Assembly (NCBI RefSeq): GCF_018070565.1
Contig: NZ_JAGPXL010000027.1
Span: 1 to 64,000 of the forward strand
Length of the DNA: 64,000 nucleotides
DNA from: Streptomyces sp. B93
GTDB lineage: Bacteria > Actinomycetota > Actinomycetes > Streptomycetales > Streptomycetaceae
Reading direction: 5' to 3'
Shown here: positions 1 through 7,597 of the stretch, one piece after another
Position numbering within the stretch: position 1 is the stretch's first letter
Layout: each line of letters begins with the position of its first letter
The notes under the pieces: generated by a model
Database searches by the model: none
What the model saw: the letters and a program-made list of their open reading frames with translations, nothing else
Told to the model about the DNA's origin: nothing
Position numbers and translations under genes: made by a program

Positions 1-168
1 AGCACGTGAAGTGGACAGCCGAGTGCTCGACCTTGCAGGGAACAAATCACCTCTACCTGGTGAAGACACCCAAAGTAGGTCATGGGTAAAGCAGGCATAC
101 CGGAAAAACTCTAGGTGAACGCCCACTTAAAGAGTGTTTTGTCCCGGCGCGGGTGTTTGGTTCGAGGT

Positions 169-309
169 TCAGGTGTCGCGCCAGTTCGGGGTGGATTCGC
201 GGGTGAGACGTCGGCTTATGAGGTCGATCATCGCGACGTGGATTATGGCTTCGGAGCGGTGCGGGTGCCTCTCGTAGTCGCGGGCGAGACGGCGGGTCAG
301 GTCCGCGAA
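169..309 (-). pseudogene. IS5-family-type transposase, C-terminal fragment
   Basis: On the minus strand about 45 codons end at the stop complementing 169-171. They read like the C-terminal end of a Streptomyces IS5-group DDE transposase: a FADLTRRLARDYERHP segment, then SEAIIHVAMIDLISRRLT. The residues further upstream in this frame do not resemble a transposase, so only the tail survives. The rest of the element is missing. Confidence 0.5.
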
Positions 310-366
310 GCTGATGGCCGCAAGGTGGAGCCGAGCGCAGGGCTCATCGACTCGCAGTCCGTGAGA
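301..366 (+). pseudogene. IS5-group transposase, internal fragment in opposite orientation
   Basis: On the plus strand about 22 codons contain VREADGRKVEPSAG followed by LIDSQSVRS. This is the conserved block around the first catalytic region of IS5-group transposases in Streptomyces. The match stops abruptly on both sides and abuts the opposite-strand C-terminal fragment at about 301-309, so this is a scrambled insertion-sequence scar with no function expected. Confidence 0.45.
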
Positions 367-870
367 TCTGGCATGGGACGATCCCTCGGTGACTCGACCC
401 CTGAACCGTGACCGCTCCCTTGAGGAGCTGGTTCGTGACTCTCGGCGGAGTTCCCAGCGGGCCCCTGAAGCAATACAACAGCGAAGGCAGCAAGCGCCGC
501 GACTACGCTCAAGCGTCAATCACTCTCAGTGGGCGACTGGCCAGCACCCCCAGTTCTCAATGATCACCTATTCGAGAGTTCGGGGCGAAGAGGTCGTGCC
601 AGAAGCGTGCCAGATCCTGCGGGGAACCACGGGGAACAGCGGGGAGTGGCCACGGTGCGCTCAGGTCGCCGATACCGCCCCGCCGCAGGTCAGGACAGCA
701 ACTGCCGCCAGAAAACCCAAGCTTCCCAAGCGGATGTCCTCAGCGCGGCCCTCGAACTGGCGTTCCTGCCCTCACTGTTATGGGGAGATCGTTCAGCGTG
801 GTGTTGTTCTGGCCCGGCCCTGGGGAAGGACTGTGGCGCCCCATCAAAGGTCGGCTGAGGAGATAGGCCC
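367..870. other. Stretch without a supported gene
   Basis: Open frames on both strands are arginine/serine-rich, lack family resemblance and have no convincing ribosome-binding site. The only recognisable item is a motif at 716-740 resembling a tRNA-Gly(CCC) anticodon arm, described separately. Confidence 0.4.
716..740 (+). repeat. tRNA-Gly(CCC) anticodon-arm-like motif, copy 1
   Basis: This copy contains AGCTTCCCAAGC, the sequence of the anticodon loop and inner stem of a typical actinobacterial tRNA-Gly(CCC), followed by GATGTCCT. A second copy lies at 2695-2717. Both follow, 60-100 bp downstream, a stretch rich in GGGGAAC repeats. Anticodon arms are common attachment cores for tyrosine recombinases, so these may be remnant att-like sites. 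That reading is inference. Confidence 0.3.
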
Positions 871-1191
871 GTGACAAGGCACGCCCAAGACCAAGCGAAG
901 ACGTCAAAGCTCAAAACCGGCTACGCCCAGAAGGTGCTGAGTCCTCAGCGCCTTCTCGACGCCCCTCTGCCTGAGCTCCTCGCAGAGCTGGACGTCACAT
1001 TGGACGAGTCTTCGATCACCGACCCAAGCTTCACGGGTGCTGCCGTCGTCACTCGAGACCGTGTGATCCTTTCGATGAGACCAGGCCAACCGGACTCGGA
1101 GCGCGACGCCGTGGCGCGAGCGCTGTTGGGTCGCGTACTCGACGTGCCGTTGTCGCCGTTGCCTGAGCCGTACCGCATGAGTGAGGTCTGA
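871..1191 (+). CDS. Hypothetical protein
   Basis: A 106-residue protein starting at GTG, with a GAGGAG-type ribosome-binding site about 10 bases upstream. It is hydrophilic, with a charged N-terminus (SKLKTGYAQKVL) and a C-terminal half containing ERDAVARALLGRVLDVP, and has no signal peptide or membrane segment. I do not recognise a family. It is flanked by att-like and insertion-sequence debris in the putative integrative element, so it is probably accessory cargo. Codon use is typical of Streptomyces, which supports it being translated. Confidence 0.5.
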   Translation: MTRHAQDQAKTSKLKTGYAQKVLSPQRLLDAPLPELLAELDVTLDESSITDPSFTGAAVVTRDRVILSMRPGQPDSERDAVARALLGRVLDVPLSPLPEPYRMSEV

Positions 1192-1366
1192 ATCGGTCGA
1201 CCGCTTGGGCCGTCGCTGGGTCGTCCGAGGCTGCTCGCCGGCAGCCAACGACGACCACCGTCGGCCTCTCAGGCGTAGGCGTCCACCTGTCCGACCAGCA
1301 AAAACCCAGCTCCCCTAGATCCCCGGCAACACCCAGGGCAAGAAGAAGAGCCGATGCCCTCAACCG

Positions 1367-2002
1367 TCAGTGTCGGTCAAACCGAGCTACGTGCCGAACG
1401 TGCTTGGCAGCTTCATCAGCGAAAGCGCAGAGCTGACAAATGAACTCTCGATAGCTGTCGGGGGCATCGCGGTCCTTGCTGGGCGGCCCGTCGATCCACT
1501 GCTGCCAGAGCCCATTCGGGGCGAGGAACCGGGCCGCGTGGTCAGCACCGAGCTTGGCGTCGAGCAGCAAGAGCGCGCCGAGGGCGGCTTGCTGGTCGTA
1601 GTAGAGGTCAGGTTGGGGAAGGTAGTAGTCGAGATAAGCGACCAAGGCGTCTGCGTCGGCAGAAGTGCCGAAGGTGGCCAGCGCCACGCAGTACGCCTGT
1701 CCTGCATGCGGCCCTTCGCTGGCGAGCAGGAGTTCGCCAAGACGCTCCCGAAACTCGGTCCTGCCGGCCACAGCGATGAGCCAGGCCGCCGTCTTGCGCT
1801 CGCGCCATCCTCCGTCGAGCAGGGTGCACAGTTCACGAGGGCTGATCTCACCGGCAGCCTTGCCCAGCTTCTTCATGAACCTGGCTCGGTCGCGTCCACT
1901 CATACCTAGAAGGACGCCACCGACTTTGAGGTACCGCCGGTCGGGCGTGACGTAGCGGCGGATCAACCTGAGCCGCTCGTTCTCTTCGTCGGTATGGCGC
2001 AT
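1367..2002 (-). CDS. DUF6000 family protein
   Basis: A 211-residue soluble protein. The central part (WRERKTAAWLIAVAGRTEF, LASEGPHAGQAYCVALATFG) and the later LVAYLDYYLPQPDLYYDQ and ARFLAPNGLWQQW blocks match my memory of the actinobacterial DUF6000 family. These proteins have an all-helical, HEAT-like layout and no known activity. The start ATG has GAGGAT about 7 bases upstream. There is no catalytic motif, signal peptide or membrane segment. It stands alone, transcribed towards the left. Such genes are frequent cargo of Streptomyces genomic islands. Confidence 0.7.
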   Translation of the reverse strand: MRHTDEENERLRLIRRYVTPDRRYLKVGGVLLGMSGRDRARFMKKLGKAAGEISPRELCTLLDGGWRERKTAAWLIAVAGRTEFRERLGELLLASEGPHAGQAYCVALATFGTSADADALVAYLDYYLPQPDLYYDQQAALGALLLLDAKLGADHAARFLAPNGLWQQWIDGPPSKDRDAPDSYREFICQLCAFADEAAKHVRHVARFDRH

Positions 2003-2285
2003 GGCAGCATCCTCGTACGGAGGAAGCTGTCAGACCAGCGATCTGGCCGGCCGGACGCCTCAGCCCTGCATGTCCGTCTGTCTCAGTTTCCGTCTCATTC
2101 AGCGCCGTTCACCGTCGTTCAGGCGAGACCGAAGCCGGTAGCCGCTCCCATGGCCAACCGCCCATGAACGCAGGTGAACGGCCCTATACACACCCCATCG
2201 CCCCACCACCACAGTTGGAAAGCGTGTTGGTCCGCACGGAAGCTCGGCCCAAGACACCGCCAGCCGAGACGGCTACGTTGAGGGC

Positions 2286-2639
2286 GTGGACGAGGAAGCG
2301 ATCACCATCAGGCTCACGCGCGATCAAGCGTTCGTGCTGTCGGACTGGCTCTACCAAGTCATACTCCAGTCCGACGACCTGGAGGGGATCGTGCGCGACC
2401 GAGCCGTCTGGTCGCCGATCTACGCGATCTCCGGAACGCTGGACAAGACGTTGAGCGAGATCTTCATGCACGACTACGGCCCGCGCCTTGAGGCAGCCAA
2501 GGAGCGTCTCCGCGCCGATCTGTACGGCGGAGCCGACGAGTCGACGGCGCCGGGCCAGGACATGACCGACGCACCACAAGCGCACCAGATCGAGCGGGGA
2601 ACAGCGGGGAACCACGGTGAAAGCGACCGAGGGCGATGA
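2286..2639 (+). CDS. Hypothetical small protein
   Basis: A 117-residue protein with a GTG start. The first 80 residues are well formed (ITIRLTRDQAFVLSDWLYQV, then AVWSPIYAISGTLDK) and resemble a recurrent uncharacterised Streptomyces family found near mobile-element genes. The C-terminal 35 residues are low complexity and run into the GGGGAAC-rich region, so the ancestral stop may have been earlier. No catalytic motif or membrane segment is visible. Function is unknown. Confidence 0.55.
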   Translation: MDEEAITIRLTRDQAFVLSDWLYQVILQSDDLEGIVRDRAVWSPIYAISGTLDKTLSEIFMHDYGPRLEAAKERLRADLYGGADESTAPGQDMTDAPQAHQIERGTAGNHGESDRGR

Positions 2640-2964
2640 GACCCGGTGCCAGGTGAACGCCCAGTTCAGCAGCCCTACCCGTCGCAAATGCCCGCAGCTT
2701 CCCAAGCTGATGTCCTTCATGCGCGTACGGAGAGAACACACCCATTGTCGCCGCCCAGCAAAATTGTTGGTCTGCCGCTCCGTCCGGGCTGCGGCGCTGG
2801 GGCGCCGGTCCCGGCCGAGCGGCAGACCAACGAACAGAGGGCATCGCGGAGAACTGAAGGCCCCGCACGTCGGTCTCCAGGGGACGACGATGTACGGGGC
2901 CTGGCCTAGCCAGCCGCAGGAGCACGCTCGAACCGCAACAGGCCAGGGTCTCCGGTCGATGTGA
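2640..2964. other. Intergenic stretch with att-like motif
   Basis: No coding region is supported here. It contains the second tRNA-Gly(CCC) anticodon-arm-like motif (2695-2717), which can fold as a small hairpin (CAGC, loop TTCCCAA, GCTG). Nothing else is recognisable. Confidence 0.4.
2695..2717 (+). repeat. tRNA-Gly(CCC) anticodon-arm-like motif, copy 2
   Basis: This copy has CAGCTTCCCAAGCTGATGTC, closer to a real tRNA-Gly(CCC) anticodon arm than the copy at 716-740 because both strands of the stem are intact. No acceptor or T-arm sequence accompanies it, so it is not a tRNA gene. Confidence 0.35.
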
Positions 2965-3300
2965 TCAAGCGGCAGACGGATTCCGACGGGTAATGCCCGT
3001 GCCAGCCTCCGCCACCCAGGCGTCAGTACCCATCGCCATCTCCGCCGTAAGACCCGACACGATCAGTTCGGCCAACAGCCGCGCCGCTTCCGGCCGGACG
3101 GTCCCCAGGTCCACCAGGCCATCGCCCGAGACGTTCACGTCCGCCTTGAGGTCGGGGAAGTCCGATTCCAAGCCCAGAGCGGTCAACTCTGCGGCCAAGC
3201 CCCCGGTGCTGCGTCGAGCCTGCGTCCAGCCGCGGACGTACGGAACGCCCGGCATCAAGTTCTCGGCGCGCTTGGCGACCACTCCCCGTCGGTCGGTCAT
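2965..3300 (-). CDS. Small hypothetical protein, paralogue of its upstream neighbour
   Basis: A 111-residue protein beginning MTDRRGVVAKRAEN. An upstream extension of the frame exists but overlaps the preceding gene. Its centre (LGLESDFPDLKADVNVSGDG, then LVDLGTVRPEAARLLAELI) aligns with the centre of the next gene upstream (GMEKDFPYLRADLNAFGHG, LVELGRVSPDTAERLAELL), so the two are tandem paralogues. No membrane segment or known domain is seen. It is the last gene of a tight three-gene minus-strand unit, 4 bp after its paralogue. Function is unknown. Confidence 0.6.
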   Translation of the reverse strand: MTDRRGVVAKRAENLMPGVPYVRGWTQARRSTGGLAAELTALGLESDFPDLKADVNVSGDGLVDLGTVRPEAARLLAELIVSGLTAEMAMGTDAWVAEAGTGITRRNPSAA

Positions 3301-3304
3301 GACG

Positions 3305-3616
3305 TCAGTCCCCTTCTTCACGGTGTCCAGTAGGTTCCTCGCCGCTCTCCTCAAGGCGCCGTAGCCCGGAGGCCAGCGCGAGCCGCAGTAGCTCCGCCAG
3401 GCGCTCTGCCGTATCCGGCGACACACGCCCGAGTTCGACCAGGCCGTGCCCGAAGGCGTTCAGGTCGGCACGCAGGTAGGGGAAGTCCTTTTCCATTCCT
3501 GCGCGGATTAGGGCGTCCCGTAGAGCGGTCGTGGCATCGCGTGCGGCGTACCAGCCGTCACTGTCCAGAGGCGACCAGGTAGCGGCGTCGTGCCGGGCGG
3601 AGGGGTCATCCCGCAT
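3305..3616 (-). CDS. Small hypothetical protein, paralogue of its downstream neighbour
   Basis: A 103-residue protein beginning MRDDPSARHDAAT. Its ATG lies inside the end of the preceding gene (11-bp overlap), which indicates translational coupling. A DFPYLRADLNAFGHG-LVELGRVSPDTAERLAELL core is shared with the following gene. The tail is acidic. Pairs of such small proteins behind a primase/polymerase-N-like gene and opposite an XRE regulator recur in Streptomyces islands, but no activity has been assigned that I know of. Confidence 0.6.
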   Translation of the reverse strand: MRDDPSARHDAATWSPLDSDGWYAARDATTALRDALIRAGMEKDFPYLRADLNAFGHGLVELGRVSPDTAERLAELLRLALASGLRRLEESGEEPTGHREEGD

Positions 3617-4166
3617 CGGTCGAGGCCCTCTCGATGGCATTCCGAGCGAGGGAAGCCGCTGACGGGTAGCGCTCGCCGTACCGGTCGACACGGGCGAGCA
3701 GTTCGGCCGCGGCGACGAGCATGGTCGCCAGGGCGACCGGGCGGAGCGGGTTGGCCATGGGCCGCCGAGTCGGTGCACGAAGCCACTCGTAACGGTCACC
3801 AGACATGGGCATGGGGCCAGGCACGACCACGACCGAGCCGCGGCCCAGGTATCGGTACGCGGGTGGGGTCCCCTCTTCCCGCGTGAGGTAGTGGGTGAAG
3901 TCCTTCAGGCTTTGCGAGCCCAGGAAGAAGCCCACACGTCGGGCCCTGTGGTCGAGGAGTGTTGGCCCGAAAGGCAATCCGCGGCGCAACAGCTGATCGA
4001 AGGTCTCTACGCCGACTCGTTCGTCCACCGTCACCACGTCGAAGAAGCGGCCAGTCGGCAGCATGTACGGCGCTCGGGGATCGTCTGTCCAGACGGCCCG
4101 GCACGCCACCGGATCGTCAGCCGCCGCGGAGAGCCATTCGATGCCTCTTCTGGTCATCCTCTGCAC
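3606..4166 (-). CDS. Bifunctional primase/polymerase N-terminal-like protein
   Basis: A 186-residue protein with the pattern GIEWLSAAADDPVACRAVW, then YMLPTGRFFDVVTVDERVG. This pattern is seen in short Streptomyces proteins annotated as carrying the bifunctional primase/polymerase N-terminal fold. I see no convincing full catalytic triad of aspartates, so it may be a non-catalytic relative. The later part has GRGSVVVVPGPMPMSGDRYEWLR written as two short blocks and a helical C-terminus. It is the first gene of a three-gene minus-strand unit, divergent from the XRE regulator across a 17-bp inverted repeat. Confidence 0.55.
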   Translation of the reverse strand: MQRMTRRGIEWLSAAADDPVACRAVWTDDPRAPYMLPTGRFFDVVTVDERVGVETFDQLLRRGLPFGPTLLDHRARRVGFFLGSQSLKDFTHYLTREEGTPPAYRYLGRGSVVVVPGPMPMSGDRYEWLRAPTRRPMANPLRPVALATMLVAAAELLARVDRYGERYPSAASLARNAIERASTDAG

Positions 4167-4260
4167 GTCATCTCACCTCGGTCGGACTCCGTTGCGGCCG
4201 CGATGCCGCCCTGTGTCCAGACTCAAGGCCACGGCCCTGGCCAGGGCAGATGACGAGAGG

Positions 4261-4305
4261 TGACGGGGGATGACGCGTAACGCGTGGACGCGTCATCCCC
4301 CGTCA
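4261..4305. promoter_or_regulatory. Perfect 17-bp inverted repeat between divergent genes
   Basis: Arms at 4261-4277 (TGACGGGGGATGACGCG) and 4289-4305 are exact reverse complements with an 11-nt spacer. The element lies between the divergent three-gene unit (start 4166) and the XRE regulator. A dyad operator for that regulator is the simplest reading. A bidirectional hairpin is the alternative. Confidence 0.5.
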
Positions 4306-4418
4306 GCCGTCAACGGAGCCCCAGGCTCGATGACTTGCTGCGCATGGTGATGAACAGCGCGTACATTCGGTCGGAGAGTCAACGGGCCTGCGCGCCAGGC
4401 GCTCGCACCGAGGCACAG

Positions 4419-5819
4419 GTGAGGGAGGGAACGGTCACGTCTTCGCTGGAGCCGACCAGCGTTCTCTTACGGCAAGCCCGTGCGGGCCGGGGCTGGAGTC
4501 AGCCGAGGTTGGTGCGTGAGCTGCATCAGGTGGCTATGCGTCGAGGCCACCATCTTCCGTCGGATGCGAGCGTCAAGCGCCGTATTACCAGTTGGGAGAA
4601 CGGGCACAGTACGCCTGATGATTTCTACGGCCCGTTGTTGTGCGAGGCGTTCGGTCTCAGCGCCGCCGAGCTGGGGCTGAAGCAAGAAGGCGAGCGGGAC
4701 ACTGGGCTCCTGGACGCCAGTTATCCGGCCAGCCCCGAAGGCGCGATCGATGCGGTCGGTCGGCTGTGGCGCGCTGATCTCAATCGGTACGAGCCCCTGC
4801 TACAGGCCGAGCCGTCCGAGCCCGCGTGGAACGAAGCCTCGCTCCGGTGGTTGGTCGCGCCCGAGCCGTCCGTTCCTCGGCAGCGTCGCGACGGAATGCG
4901 CGTCGGTCTGGGTGATGTTGCCGCCATCAAGATCACCGCGGACATGTTCGCGGAGTTAGACGATCGTTTTGGTGGCGATCACGCTCGGCACGCAGCCATC
5001 CAGTACCTCAGCAACGAGGTGACGCCGCTCCTGCACGGCCAGTACAGCGAGCAGGTTGGGCGGGCCCTGTTCTCCACCGTGGCGGAGGCAACCCTTCTGG
5101 CCGGTTGGATGTCGTACGACGCCTGCCGCCACGGCTTGGCGCAGCGGTACTTCCTCCAGGCCCTCCGACTGGCCCAGGACGCCAACGACCGCCGACTTGC
5201 CGGAAGCATCCTGTCTGCCATGAGCCATCAGGCAACGTTCCTCGGTCGCTACACGCAGGCCGCCACGCTCGCCCGCGCGGCTCTCATGGGCATCGCCCCC
5301 GTGGCCACTCCGACACTGCGCGCCCAGTTCCACGCGATGGAGGCTCGCGCTCTTGCCCGGACCGGTGACGTACGGGCCTGCGAAGCCGCACTGAACGCGG
5401 CCACGAAGGCGCTGGAGAGCAAGAACAACGACGATGAGCCAGAGTGGATCAGCTACTTCGACGAAGCTGAACTCGCTGCCGAAGCCGCCCACTGCTTCCG
5501 AGACGTCAACAGCGCCCGGCAGGCCGTCGCCCACGCAGAGAACGCCATGAGCGGCAGCCACGTGCGAAGCGACTTCTTCGCGACCATGGTTCTGGCCGAC
5601 GCTCATTTACGTGCTGGTGACGCCGAAGAAGCCTGCCGCGTGGCGCTCGACGCTCTCGACCTGGGTGAGCAACTGAAGTCGGCTCGCTGCGTCAGCTACC
5701 TTGCCGAGTTTCGGCAGAACCTTGCGAGGGGCGGGAACAGCAAGGACGTACAGATCTTCACGGAGCAGGTCAGAGAGCACAGACTGTGGATCGCCTCGGG
5801 TAATCACCTCGGTATCTGA
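4419..5819 (+). CDS. XRE-family transcriptional regulator with C-terminal TPR-like region
   Basis: About 466 residues from the GTG at 4419, which has GAGG at 4410-4413. The frame is open back to 4284, but that start would fall inside the inverted repeat. The N-terminus carries a helix-turn-helix (LLRQARAGRGWSQPRLVREL, then VKRRITSWENGHSTPDDFYG). The remaining 350 residues are alpha-helical, TPR-like repeats typical of Streptomyces XRE-TPR regulators. Three TTA leucine codons (4467, 4956, 5607) suggest bldA-dependent translation and foreign origin. It probably controls the divergent three-gene unit. Confidence 0.75.
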   Translation: MREGTVTSSLEPTSVLLRQARAGRGWSQPRLVRELHQVAMRRGHHLPSDASVKRRITSWENGHSTPDDFYGPLLCEAFGLSAAELGLKQEGERDTGLLDASYPASPEGAIDAVGRLWRADLNRYEPLLQAEPSEPAWNEASLRWLVAPEPSVPRQRRDGMRVGLGDVAAIKITADMFAELDDRFGGDHARHAAIQYLSNEVTPLLHGQYSEQVGRALFSTVAEATLLAGWMSYDACRHGLAQRYFLQALRLAQDANDRRLAGSILSAMSHQATFLGRYTQAATLARAALMGIAPVATPTLRAQFHAMEARALARTGDVRACEAALNAATKALESKNNDDEPEWISYFDEAELAAEAAHCFRDVNSARQAVAHAENAMSGSHVRSDFFATMVLADAHLRAGDAEEACRVALDALDLGEQLKSARCVSYLAEFRQNLARGGNSKDVQIFTEQVREHRLWIASGNHLGI

Positions 5820-5839
5820 CGGAGCTGGTCAGTACGTGC

Positions 5840-6769
5840 TCAGAACGGGCCCCATTCGTCTCGGCCCTCCCCCGTGCGCAGGGACCGCATCCGGCGAGCG
5901 AATTCGGCGGCAGACCGGTCGCTGGTCGTGACCTGGTGGCCGAGCCAGGCGACCATCATCAGCTCCCGTAGGTCCGCGAGCGTCTCGTACCCGGGCCAGT
6001 TCATCAGGTCGAAGCCGTACCGGTGTACGAAGTCGGTGTACTCCGCCTTTGTGTGCCAGCGGTACCTGTCGTAGAAGATTGCCGTCTGGATCAGGTCCCA
6101 CTCGCGTGGGGCGAGGGCGAAGCCGTCCAGATCGATGAGCACGGCGTGCCCGTCCCTATGACGGAGGACGTTGCCGATGCTGGCATCACCGTGGATCATG
6201 CCGAAGGGCAGGACGAAGTCCAGTCGGTCGTAGTCCTTGGCAACGCTCGCCGCTCGCTCCTCCAAGAACGTGCGGTCCTCTCCCGATACACCGTCCAGCC
6301 CTTCGAGGGACGCGGCCAGCTTGGCCAGCGGGTCGAGGTACGGCAGGCCCAGGGATTCCGGTTCCTCAAGCCAGTGCAGGCGGCGTAGGAGATCGGCCAG
6401 CTCGCCGACCGTCGCGTACTCCACGGTCTCCTGGACGCTCTCCCAGAAGGTGACCACCAGGCCGCCGATGAGGAGCGGTTGGTTCACCGACGCTGGCACG
6501 CGCATGGCCGGGAAGTCCTGCGTCTCAAGCCACCGGGCCACGCCCACGGCCCGTTCCATCTCCGCGAGCACCGACCGGTCACGCGCGATGCGGACGATGA
6601 CGGGTAACGACGTAAGGCGGTAGACCGCGTTCGACCCGAGCCGCAGCAACTCGGCGCCGCGGGAGTTGAGTCCGACCCTCGCGCATGCCTCCCGGAGGAC
6701 GGGCTCCAGGCCCTCCGCCGTGAACTCCGCGCCGCCGCTGTCAGATGCCCCGCTGCTGCCCGAGATCAT
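5840..6769 (-). CDS. Aminoglycoside/choline-kinase-fold phosphotransferase
   Basis: About 309 residues from the ATG at 6769; a GTG at 6814 would add 15. The protein-kinase-like APH fold is clear: an N-lobe with RLGSNAVYRL, a catalytic loop IHGDASIGNVL (Brenner motif with Asp and Asn) and a metal-binding LIDLDGFALAPREWDL. Members phosphorylate hydroxyl groups of small molecules, including some antibiotics, but the substrate cannot be inferred. It lies 20 bp from the end of the XRE gene and just inside the presumed right end of the integrative element. Confidence 0.75.
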   Translation of the reverse strand: MISGSSGASDSGGAEFTAEGLEPVLREACARVGLNSRGAELLRLGSNAVYRLTSLPVIVRIARDRSVLAEMERAVGVARWLETQDFPAMRVPASVNQPLLIGGLVVTFWESVQETVEYATVGELADLLRRLHWLEEPESLGLPYLDPLAKLAASLEGLDGVSGEDRTFLEERAASVAKDYDRLDFVLPFGMIHGDASIGNVLRHRDGHAVLIDLDGFALAPREWDLIQTAIFYDRYRWHTKAEYTDFVHRYGFDLMNWPGYETLADLRELMMVAWLGHQVTTSDRSAAEFARRMRSLRTGEGRDEWGPF

Positions 6770-6910
6770 GCTTCGACCATACGGGGCGGACCGACCGCCC
6801 GACAGGTCACCCACGTAATAGGGGCGTGATGATCTTGGTGAGCGGGGATCGCGGTCATGCCTCCGCCGCAGGTCAGCGGTTCACGAGGGCACCGATCTCT
6901 GATGGGCTCC

Positions 6911-6950
6911 GGAGCCGTGTGCGCAGGTTCGAATCCTGCCGGGGGCACCA
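6911..6950 (+). tRNA. 3' fragment of tRNA-Arg(CCU), probable attachment site
   Basis: The T-arm (GCAGG-TTCGAAT-CCTGC) and 3' acceptor strand ending GGGGGCACCA match the 3' half of a Streptomyces tRNA-Arg(CCU). No complementary 5' acceptor strand, D-arm or anticodon arm precedes it, so it is not a functional tRNA gene. A duplicated tRNA 3' end is the usual footprint of an integrative element. The complete tRNA should lie to the left of the window. Confidence 0.6.
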
Positions 6951-6965
6951 GGAATTAGGTGCCCA

Positions 6966-7005
6966 AAGACCCCGTCACCAGCGGAGACGCTGAGGACGGG
7001 GTCTT
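6966..7005 (+). terminator. Hairpin after the tRNA fragment
   Basis: AAGACCCCGTC (6966-6976) and GACGGGGTCTT (6995-7005) form a perfect 11-bp stem with an 18-nt loop, 15 bases after the CCA. It is placed as a tRNA terminator would be, which suggests that the sequence to the right is the original downstream flank of the tRNA. Confidence 0.6.
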
Positions 7006-7158
7006 CGCGTATGCGCAGGCGTATGCAGCGCGGAGCGGTCGCATGTCGGGGTTCGTGGACTATTCGTGGACAGGATCTTGGGGAGATTCCCCAGGTCAAC
7101 CCCGGCAAACACGAAAGCCCTCGGACGTGTCCGGGAGCCTTGAGCGCGGTTCGTCGAG

Positions 7159-7497
7159 TCAGGCTCGGACCCTGCGGACCAGGGTGCCGTCCCCGTCGTA
7201 TAGCTCCAGGGAGTACGTCAGCCGGAAGCGGTGGAGGAGGTCGGCGAGGTCATCGAGCCGCCGCGGGTCGACGACTCCGTTCAGCAGGACGTCCGGCCCG
7301 TCGACGGGGTCGAGCTCCACTTCGCACCAACGGGTTCCCACCTCGTAGCCGTCCCAGGAGGACGACCTCGACCTCCAGCCGGCCCGCACGAAGCGTTCGG
7401 CGACGGGCGAGGCGTCTCGGCAGCCGTGCAGGATGCCGTTCACGTTGTTGCCCGCCTCGACCCACTCAGGATCGAGCGCTTCGCCTTCCTCGGACAT
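7159..7497 (-). CDS. Small acidic hypothetical protein
   Basis: A 112-residue protein starting MSEEGEALDPEWVEAG, with AGGGGTGG as ribosome-binding site. It contains SSWDGYEVGTRWCEVELDP and a C-terminal amphipathic stretch (DLADLLHRFRLTYSLELY). There is no signal peptide or membrane segment and no family that I can name, but composition and codon use are those of a real Streptomyces gene. The frame continues upstream into an NhaA remnant that is not part of this gene. Confidence 0.5.
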   Translation of the reverse strand: MSEEGEALDPEWVEAGNNVNGILHGCRDASPVAERFVRAGWRSRSSSWDGYEVGTRWCEVELDPVDGPDVLLNGVVDPRRLDDLADLLHRFRLTYSLELYDGDGTLVRRVRA

Positions 7498-7597
7498 GTC
7501 CACCCCTGGAGTATGAGAGTCCCTTGGTCCCGTGATCACTCGTACTCCCGCAGCAATTCTGTTGCCAGAGATGCGTGTCGCCGTCCGCCGCGGGGTG

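Noticed and set aside
389..874. 161-codon open frame left of the first hypothetical gene
   Set aside because: There is no ribosome-binding site, its composition is Arg/Ser-rich and it crosses the att-like motif. Not supported as a gene.
6875..6950. Complete tRNA-Arg gene
   Set aside because: Only the T-arm and 3' acceptor strand fit. The 5' acceptor strand, D-arm and anticodon arm are absent.
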